Below, in pieces: positions 56,495-64,000 of a DNA stretch of 64,000 nt (positions are counted from its first letter, which is position 1; each line of letters begins with the position of its first letter). Source of the stretch: Endocalyx cinctus (taxonomy: Eukaryota; Ascomycota; Sordariomycetes; Amphisphaeriales; Apiosporaceae); contig BCKC01000009.1 of NCBI GenBank assembly GCA_001600455.1, positions 1,798,001 to 1,862,000 of the forward strand, read 5' to 3'. The translations under genes and the position numbers were made by a program. The notes under the pieces were generated by a model, which saw only the letters and a list, made by a program, of their open reading frames with translations, had not been told where the DNA came from and did no database searches.

Positions 56495-58625
56495 CTAAAC
56501 ATCCTCTTGCCGTAATACCTTCTCAACATGACGTTGGTTCTTCTTCAAGTCATTGTCTAATACGTCATCAAGGATAGCCTGGCCCTGCTTCGCAGCCGCA
56601 ACTCTCGCTAGTTTCAATCTACGTGTATCTTTCTCGGTCTGGCGAGTTACCCACCATGTGACCAGTGTAGTAATGACTGTTTCGAATAATTGAAATCAGT
56701 GCCCGAAAAAAAGACAAGTTTTGATGAGTTTAGAAGAAGAAAAACCGGTCGAGATGAGAGTTACTTGAACAAACAGTTAGAACTTACTACATATGCCAAC
56801 AAGGCCCATGGCAACGGCAAAGGACACTTGATACTTGGGCGCGTACGCGGCGCGAAAGATCTGAGGACCGATTGCTCCGCCAATCTGTCCATAACTATTG
56901 ACGAAGCCGATGGAGAAGGCGGATCCTGTGGCCCGGCTCGTAGTCTGTACGCGCCAGGGCCACATGACCGGATACCACGCCGCGGTCACGGCGTTTCCAA
57001 TCAAAGTAGCTGCATATACACCTCCGGTGTTCGGATAGGCGACTAGGACCGAGTAACTCGCGATTATAATCACAAGGAAGGTAAGAGGATACAGGGGTCT
57101 AGGAAGTCTACCGTTGTCGGCGAAGACTCCAGTCACCCCTATCACTGTGAGACCGGTGATAGTTATGGGTATGTTAAGAAGCTGTGCCTGAGCGATGGTT
57201 CTGAAATAAAATTAGAGAAAGTGACCGGGATAATATTGGAAGGGTAGTGCTTACGTGAATCCTAGATCGGCGATGACAGTTGGCTGGTAGAATCGTACAC
57301 CGGAAGTGCCAACCGTAAATGATGCCCATATTAAAGTAAACAACCATAATCTCTTATCTTTAAGAGAATCGATGATCTCACTCATTTTGAAATCTTGCTC
57401 CGCAGCCCTCGGGGCGTTAGACGGTAGGCGTGCTTGGACAAAAGCTTTTTCTCTGTCTGTGAGCCAAGAAGCCGTTTCGGGAACTTTATTGACAATGTTA
57501 ATTGGCGGGGTTTTGGTAACAATGGAGTCTATTTTTTTTTTTCTTTTTGGCTTTTGAAAAGTACACTTACAATCTGGCAAGAGAAACCATACTACTATTC
57601 CAAGAATGATAGTCAATATTGCTTCCACAAGAAACAGCCTAGTTATGGGTTAGATTTAATTTGCCCCTATTTCCGATAGCTAGTTCTCAGCTTACCATTG
57701 CCAGCCAGATAAGCCGCCAACACCCGAGGCGTGGTCAAACGCAAATGCCAATATTCCACTGACTATTCCTGAGAGGTTACCGCATATATCTATCGACGTA
57801 TTTCACCATTAGTCATTTCTGTAGGTACAGTTGATATTCGACTAACTTACAGAAGTACAAAAGCCTCAGTGACATCTCGTCTGGCCGATACCAATAAGTC
57901 ATCTGGAGTACAATACCTGGAAACATTCCAGCCTCGGCCTGATATTCATGTTAGTAGGTTAACCATTAGCAAAAAAGAAAATCAGGCTTTTAATTCACTA
58001 ACCAAGCCCAAGAAGAACCGAGCAGCATACAAGCCTGACTTGTTAGTAACGGCGACATGTAATGCAAGCACGATCCCCCATGTGACCACGATGCGGGATT
58101 GCCAGTGAGAAGGCGAAAACCGTTTCAACAACAAATTCGAGGGTGCTTCTCCCACTATGTATGGTATCTGTTTATCGAAAGATTAGATTACACCTTTGAG
58201 AAAGCCATAGCTTACGACGTGGATGGTTTGAATGTTCGGCTACTTACGTAATACAAGACTGCAACCAGCGCATACTGATCAGATGTAAGACCTAATTGGG
58301 TCATGATATTCTGGTCCGTTCCTCTATTCATAATACGAGCATTAGAGACGTTATCGTAATCCAAGTTTTTGAACATGAAGATAATGGAACAGAGTGGCAT
58401 TAGGTGCCAGTCTATACGCCGCATCAGTTTTTTCTCCTCTTCAGCTGTCAACAGTGTCCGAGCTCGCATCCTCTCTTCATCATAACCTTGGACTTGACTA
58501 GCGGTAGAATCATCGTTTAGATTATCTCCCCTCTTTACACGATGGAAGGTATCAGAGGCGTTCGAGGTATCTGTTGCATCGGTCACGCTCATGGTGATCG
58601 CTTCTGGGTTCTTGGTCGTGCTCAT
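56495..58625 (-). CDS. MFS transporter, Dal5/allantoate permease-like anion:cation symporter family
   Basis: Eight exons, complement(56495-56676, 56788-57200, 57255-57483, 57571-57638, 57696-57789, 57851-57938, 58003-58167, 58248-58625), encode 538 residues with all phases consistent. Dal5-family carriers import organic anions such as allantoate, nicotinate, pantothenate or biotin precursors across the plasma membrane. Landmarks are RRIDWHLMPLCSIIFMFKNL and LDYDNVSNARI in the first membrane region, YIVGEAPSNLLLKRFSPSHW, AARFFLGLAEAGMFPGIVLQ, and WQWLFLVEAILTIILGIVVW with FLLPDFPETASWLTDREK. RATGSAFSIGFVNSYGQIGG is the late-helix motif, followed by a long basic cytosolic tail. The 87-bp intron at 57484-57570 has no stop and is a multiple of three; it uses an AAG acceptor. 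The substrate is unknown. Confidence 0.92.
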
Positions 58626-59750
58626 GATATTTACCACAAATGCTCAGATCATAATCATTTCATCGAAAATTATTTTGTAGAATTGAAAAGAAAAGTATGA
58701 TTAGGAAAATCACGGTATAGGTATGTAGTGGTCAAGCCTAAGGGTTTGCTTAGATAACTACATTTCCTATTACCCAATATGGACATATATGAGCACGCCT
58801 TTCCAGCATTAGATATGATCATAATCAGATAGGTGGGCCTAGAAAAGAAGAGGGCACCGTGTTTACGGTATCATTGCTACACCGGCCGATACAACTATTT
58901 ACACCAGACTCAAAAGCGACGGATAGTAGGGCAATGCCACAGAGGGGTAGTTATCTCACACACAACATATCTAGGGCCCTGCAAAAACATAGCAGCCTGT
59001 CAATCAGTCCTCGTGTCTCTTCAGATCCAAATAATGAGATTTAATTGTGTCCCTTATTGGCCAACATGACGTTTTTCTTTATCGAGTTTTTTCTCCAAAA
59101 AAAAAAGTCGTCATCGGCCAGGATGATCACGAAACGGCTTAGCATGCATCAGTCATTGTGGGTCATCGAAGAGAGAAATAATTGAGTCGCAGCAATTCAA
59201 GAATGCTTATAATATAAGGGATAAAGACTCATTTATTTTCTCATAATCGGATAGGAGCACTAAACTATGACCAATCCCTAGGGGCTCAAGGGACCGGCAA
59301 ACTCCATCCGCCATCACACATATGCAGCCCAGTCTTGGTTTCTGCACACCAAAACACCAAAGTATCAGTCATGTGATTTTATTATCTCCAATGCATGGGT
59401 ATTTGAATCCGAGCGAGCATAATGTCCTCTGACTTCTGGTGCAATATATATCTATGATTGCAAGTGTAATGTCTGCTTGACACCATCCCAAGGGAATATA
59501 CAGGCGATAAAAGATGCCGTTCTTGCGCCTGCTATTTAGTCACTGACCTCGGCTCACTAAGGAGGATGACATTGCTGAAAATTATACTCTAGAACTATAG
59601 TTAATATAGGACTTGCAGCGATCTCAGTCCTATAAGAGAACATCGACTGTGGGGCACGAACTAGTATTTCAACCAGGTGCGCTATTAAGATGAGGTACTG
59701 AAAGAATTATACGTTCGAATTTACGCTTTATAACCTGGCATGGTTGTAGA
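58626..59750. other. Intergenic region, transporter promoter
   Basis: It contains the promoter of the leftward transporter gene and the 3' flank of the second oxygenase. An A run lies near 59097. No coding sequence or repeat family is recognised. Confidence 0.5.
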
Positions 59751-61065
59751 CTAGTCATAATACTTGGCAGAGACACCGCCCAAAATTGGCTGTTCAGACA
59801 CATCGCTTCTCGGCTGATCCTTAGCAACACCTTTCGCAACGCGAGCCTTGACCCACTCTCCGGCGGTAATACCAATCGCACCGTTATCCGTGTTCTTGTT
59901 GTATCCCAAGCGGTCTAATACTCCGCTCACGACGGGCTTCAGCTCGAGATTGTCCTCGGGCCTCACGAAGTACAGCACTCCCAAGCGGTCTATCTCGGCT
60001 TGGTCCGGAGGCGGGGCCACGACCCGGTGGATGCTGCTCTTCAAGAACCCGTTGGTCAAGAACTCGAGAGAATCTGCGAGGTTCACCGTGATACTCTCGG
60101 GGTACGGCTTGACCCACTTCCACTCTCCTTCCGGAGTGCGCACTTGCAACGCCGCGACCGGCTGTCGAAACAGCAGCGTCAAGCTGCCAAAGTCGGTGTG
60201 CCCTTTCACCCAGATATTTTCGAGAGCCTTATTCTGCTCCGGAGTCCGATGATGGTACTTCATGTACCGTAGATGACAATCGCTACGCTGCCCGTACCGG
60301 TGGTGCTTCAAGAAATAGTCCTCGGGAAGCTCCAGGATGATGGCGAAAAGGACGAGCAGCTTTCTAACGACGTTATCATGCACGTGGCGTGCGAAAACTT
60401 CGATGGGCTCCCGGTTCTCCGTGATGATGGAGGGGTGCGGACGCTCAAGCTCCGGAATGAATTTGGGGATGTTGTATATCTCCGTGTTATCGTATACCCC
60501 TGGTCGCACCTCCTGAAATGGTATTTGTCCTCACGTTAGCTCACGAAATGAAATTTGGTGGGAGAGAAGAAAAAGAAAAAAAAAAAAAAAGCTTACGCGA
60601 ATACCGAGAGGTTTGTATCCATTATAGCCTCCGTTTTCAAGGTCTGCGCGATACTTCAACTTCTCATCTGTCGACAATTGGAACACCTCTTTTCCAATTG
60701 CGAACTGCTGGTCAACTTGTTCTTGCGTAAGACCAAAGTTGATGATATAGAAAAAGCCTGGTAACTTGTGTTAGACAGATGCGTAGAGTATTGGTAGAAT
60801 GCAAATTAAACTAACCAATTTTCTGGATGGCCTCAAAAAGTTGAGTCGCGAGTTTCTCTTTCCCTCCTGGTTGATCAAATTGGGATATGTCCAAGGTTAC
60901 AAGATCCGCCCAGTCGACTATAGGTATTGAATGTAAGTTTCTTCGTCATAAAAAATATTGCTGGGGATACTGGGGTTCTTTACGTTCATATTTCGTCTCG
61001 GGAAACTGGTGATACTTAGGGATAGCACCGTTTTCCCGTACGATATTCGTAGCAACTGCCGCCAT
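59751..61065 (-). CDS. 2-oxoglutarate/Fe(II) dioxygenase, isopenicillin-N-synthase-like (second copy)
   Basis: Four exons, complement(59751-60512, 60597-60757, 60816-60917, 60984-61065), encode 368 residues with matching phases. The DIOX_N region carries LFEAIQKIGFFYIINFGLTQ and GGYNGYKPLGIREVRPGVYD. The iron ligands are His220 and Asp222 in GHTDFGSLTLLF and the distal His in SSIHRVVAPPP (about 277). The Arg of RLGVLYFVRPED should bind 2-oxoglutarate. It shares family and active-site layout with the enzyme at 46048-47227 but differs widely in sequence and intron number, so the two are not a recent duplicate. It lies between the transporter and the D-2-hydroxyacid dehydrogenase on the same strand. 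The substrate is unknown. Confidence 0.9.
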
Positions 61066-61827
61066 TTTCAGTGCGTATGAACTTATTAATCTTTATATAA
61101 GTTGATTAAGTGTGTTGGTTTAAAATTATCGCCCGGCGAGTAAATAGATTCGCAGCTTGCGACGATGCCCTTGCATATAAAGTACAAATCTCTAGATAAG
61201 AAGCGATGGCCAGAAGTCATCGCCGATGATCACTACGTGACCACTTGATGAGGGGTAACTTGCACATCCAACTTTTGAACTCGCGATGGCGCCCTTTAGC
61301 TTTTCGCAATATGTATGGGAGATGACGAATATTGGAGACGAGACTATTCCCCACCCCACCATCACAAGCTGTCCGTCCAGAAAAGGGTTTCACCGAACGA
61401 TGCGTCCAATGCATGCCCCATGAAGAACAATATCAAGTAGATCTGAGGGGAGAGATTCATTATAGCTCCACTTATACATTAGATGAACTTCCGCCGTCTC
61501 CTGTGGATCCAATGTGAGGAGTGTTTATTAAGCATCGCGTCCGCGCACATCAGCTAGTGAGATGGTATTTTTTAATCTATGCAGGGAGAATTGATAGTTA
61601 TTAAGACTGCAGTATTGGAAGATCAGTCAAGATCTTTCCATGAATATACTTCAATGCCCCCAATACCTACGGTAACAACGTCTTCTCTTTACCTCGTCCT
61701 AACTTTCTCGGCTACGTTCCGGCCTAGTGAAGCTGCCGTCGCAACTCCTAGTATCTTAAATACTTATATCTATTTATTTCAGGCATCTTTCCAAGCTGAT
61801 TTCTGACTTTACCAACTAATAGACTCT
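61066..61827. other. Intergenic region upstream of the second oxygenase
   Basis: This is the oxygenase promoter side. A 75-codon ATG frame (61579-61806) precedes the pseudogene at 61828 and may be its decayed 5' part, but it has no recognisable motif. Confidence 0.45.
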
Positions 61828-62150
61828 AAGGTTATAGCGGCTGATCTAGAGAGCATATCTACTAGTTTGGGACTTAAACTTCAAGCAACAATATATCCTG
61901 CTCCACCAACAGAAACCGCTGCAGATAATGATCTGGTTGAAAAATGCTGCGCTGTTGCTGCATCGAGCTCCAAATCCTTGATCATGTACGAGACCTACTC
62001 TCGCAGCGCCTATTTGATGTATTTGAGTGGAGAAGATGGGCTCATGCATCCTGCTCAATAATTCCATTGCTTTATAAGCAAAAACTGCAGGAAGAGCAAG
62101 TCTTAGAATGGGTTGAGACTAGTAGGGGCTTGGTTGGACCGACAATCTGA
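61828..62150 (+). pseudogene. Frameshifted gene remnant, unidentified
   Basis: One frame reads DSKVIAADLESISTSLGLKL and continues through YPAPPTETAADNDLVEKCCA and MYETYSRSAYLMYLSGEDGL to MHPAQ, then stops. The adjacent frame, entered at the same spot, continues with SIIPLLYKQKLQEEQVLEWV and ETSRGLVGPTI before TGA at 62148. The two parts read as one protein broken by a 1-nt indel. A TAG acceptor-like site precedes the first part. I do not recognise the family. The remnant lies about 310 bp from an LTR-like copy. Confidence 0.5.
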
Positions 62151-62457
62151 GATCATAATAGTGCTATAATAAAGCGAACACTTGGGATTATGACATTACT
62201 AACATGTATTTAATACTCGTAACGCATCAGTACATAGCAATTGTCAGCCATAAATCTATAGGTCTAAGAAGGAGGTAAGACTTAGTGAGATAGGTTTCTG
62301 ATCATGAACTATACGATGCCTCGATAATTTATCTTGAAACATATTTCTTGAGGCATAATTTGACTGAACTTAGTTATGGGCCAGTGATTTCAGCAGTAGA
62401 TGAGAGCATAAAGAAAATAAAAATCTTGAGCAAGGCACTCTTGAAAATTCCATATTT

Positions 62458-62666
62458 GTGAGGTTATGTGGTACGGTTGTGCAGTTACGTAGCCAGAGCT
62501 TAGCAGTGTAGTTCTAAGAGCCTAATAATATATCTTATTGATTCTTGACCTTCTCTATCTCTCTCGAGGGTGGATGCCCCTCCTTATATAGATCTATTCT
62601 ACGGGGCTACCCAGAGGGTAGCCGTAGCCATGCTTCTAACAACTGCTCCACCTAATATCCCTGACA
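62458..62666 (-). mobile_element. Solo-LTR-like dispersed repeat, copy C
   Basis: This is the closest match to copy A (8486-8700), with only scattered substitutions over about 200 bp, including GCAGTTACGTAGCCAGAGCT, AATAATATATCTTATTGATT and the end CCTAATATCCCTGACA. In minus-strand orientation it starts TGTCAGGG. It ends only 6 bp from the stop codon of the dehydrogenase gene, so it supplies that gene's immediate 3' flank. Left boundary approximate; no target-site duplication recognised. Confidence 0.6.
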
Positions 62667-62672
62667 CCGGCA

Positions 62673-63900
62673 CTATTTCTCAAAATTAGTAAGATCTCCC
62701 GATATAAAACCTTTGATACGATCTCTAAGCATCGACTTCATAGTCAATACGGTTTTCGTCGAGAAATAGCCAACGTGGGGGGAGAAAGTAATATTAAGGT
62801 CCTTCGTATCTTTTGCCAAGAACCTGCTATGCTTCGGGGTGCTAGCTGGTTCATGGTCCCAAACATCTACGGCGACTCCTGAGATACGTTTCTCTCGCAG
62901 TGCCTGTATCACCGCATCCGTCCGTATAGCGCCTCCTCGAGAAACGTTGATGATAATCGTCTCCGGTCTCATGACGGCGAGCTCAGGGGTATCGATCATA
63001 TGAAGTGCATCCTCGCTAAAAGTAGAGGCTATAAAGAGCACCGTAGCTGATTTTATGACTTCTTCGAAAGGTATTCGTGTCTCACCACTCCTTAAGGGCA
63101 GCCCCTTTCTCTCGGAAATTAGAACTTCCATCCCCAAGCCTCTGCAGAGCGTTTCAAGACGTTTGCCTAGCATCCGTATTAGTTTATCCTCAGAACATTG
63201 GAAGAAATTTGTCCATGTAATTCTTACCTATGTGACCATGGCCAATGACCCCAACGACCTCCTGCTCGATCGACGGTGGCGGGCTTCCATTGGCGGTTTG
63301 CATTTTATAGGCGATACTACTTTCCCGCGTCCAAGCATTTTCGCAGTCGCTATCCACCTCTCGCATAGCATTATGGAATATGACGGTTTTACGTCTAGCG
63401 GCGAAATACTACGTGCCTCCAAGTCAGTGAAGAGAATCGAGAGGACCGTGTGTCGGCTCTACTTGCCATGCCCAGTGCGTGATCAGCGACGGCAGGGGAT
63501 GTGGACCCCGCACATTTTGCTACCTGGATGCCTCGACGATGGCATTCCTTCACATCAATATGGTTTATGCCGGCAGAGGGAGTAATGACACATTTCCTAA
63601 ATGGGCATTTAGATAAACTGTAAAGTTTGAATAGAAACACGACTAGAAGTCGCACACGTACAAGTAAGGTGCTTCCCCTAAGCTCTCGGCGTTGATATGA
63701 GTCTGGATGGCGATTACGATGCTGGCACACTGTATACGGGAGCGGACTTCGTCGGCCTTGATAATTCGATGATAACTTATAAGCTCATGGGAACGTGGAG
63801 CTGTGTCGACTTCATCGATTGGCAAGTGAACTTGCTCTAGGGCTACGATTACTTCATGTGTGTCTGAAGGAAACTGATTTGGAAGTTTGAGTGCATTCAT
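62673..63900 (-). CDS. D-isomer-specific 2-hydroxyacid dehydrogenase
   Basis: Four exons, complement(62673-63166, 63228-63408, 63467-63596, 63662-63900), encode 347 residues. The family reduces 2-oxoacids or oxidises D-2-hydroxyacids with NAD(P). The Rossmann loop is GVIGHGHIGKR (about 175-186). The catalytic set is visible: Arg in INVSRGGAIRTD (about 260), Glu in DVWDHEP (about 289) and His in FSPHVGYFSTKT (about 314). The substrate-domain block ITPSAGINHIDVKEC and ADHALGM also fit. The second intron (63409-63466) is GC-AG, donor ATG/GCAAGT. The canonical alternative would break the YFAARRKTVIFHNAMREVDS block. The stop codon is 6 bp from an LTR-like repeat, so the 3' end may have been altered. 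ATG 63900 is the only upstream ATG in frame. Confidence 0.88.
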
Positions 63901-64000
63901 TTTCCCCGATAGATCGTGGTTACGCGGAAAGGATGCGGGGTACAAAAAAGACACGCACGCTGAAAGAGAGAGGCAGAAAAAGCATTTAGAATTCTAGATA

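Overview
This is nuclear DNA of a filamentous ascomycete (Pezizomycotina, probably Sordariomycetes; Xylariales is possible but unproven). Most spliced genes have introns of about 50-130 bp with GTAAGT-like donors and CTAAC/CTGAC branch points. There are two Zn2Cys6 regulators, a DUF3433-like membrane protein and an isopenicillin-N-synthase-like oxygenase pair, all typical of this group. CT-rich leaders are common. Exon boundaries were built by hand from splice signals, reading-frame phase and family similarity; every multi-exon model closes in frame except zeta-COP.

Bases 1-9.2 kb are an AT-rich, repeat-bearing island. It holds a large DUF3433-like gene lying between two copies of a TIR-bearing repeat, a 44-residue protein gene with its own TATA box, an ankyrin remnant and two LTR-like repeats. 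From 9.2 to 30.4 kb lies a housekeeping block: COG4, SUA5, zeta-COP, MCM4 (with three ACGCG boxes upstream), a DUF7025/AAA ATPase, RPC31, an HSM3-like proteasome chaperone and a Zn2Cys6 factor. A 5.4-kb stretch without recognisable genes follows. Then come the SEC7/BIG Arf-GEF and pyruvate dehydrogenase E2.

From 46 to 64 kb the content becomes metabolic and accessory: two 2-oxoglutarate/Fe(II) oxygenases, a large Zn2Cys6 factor, a VIT/vWA protein, a Dal5-type MFS anion transporter and a D-2-hydroxyacid dehydrogenase, with pseudogene scraps and a third LTR-like copy. The transporter, second oxygenase and dehydrogenase are adjacent and on the same strand, so they could form a small uptake-and-oxidation module; the substrate is unknown.

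The most striking observation is in the VIT/vWA protein. Residues 705-725 follow histone H3 residues 10-30 almost position by position, keeping the K27 context (AARKSAP) while K14 and K18 positions are replaced. Other points of note are an apparent 1-nt frameshift in the otherwise conserved zeta-COP gene, a GC-AG intron, a stop-free in-frame intron in the transporter, and a possible dual cytosolic/mitochondrial start in SUA5.
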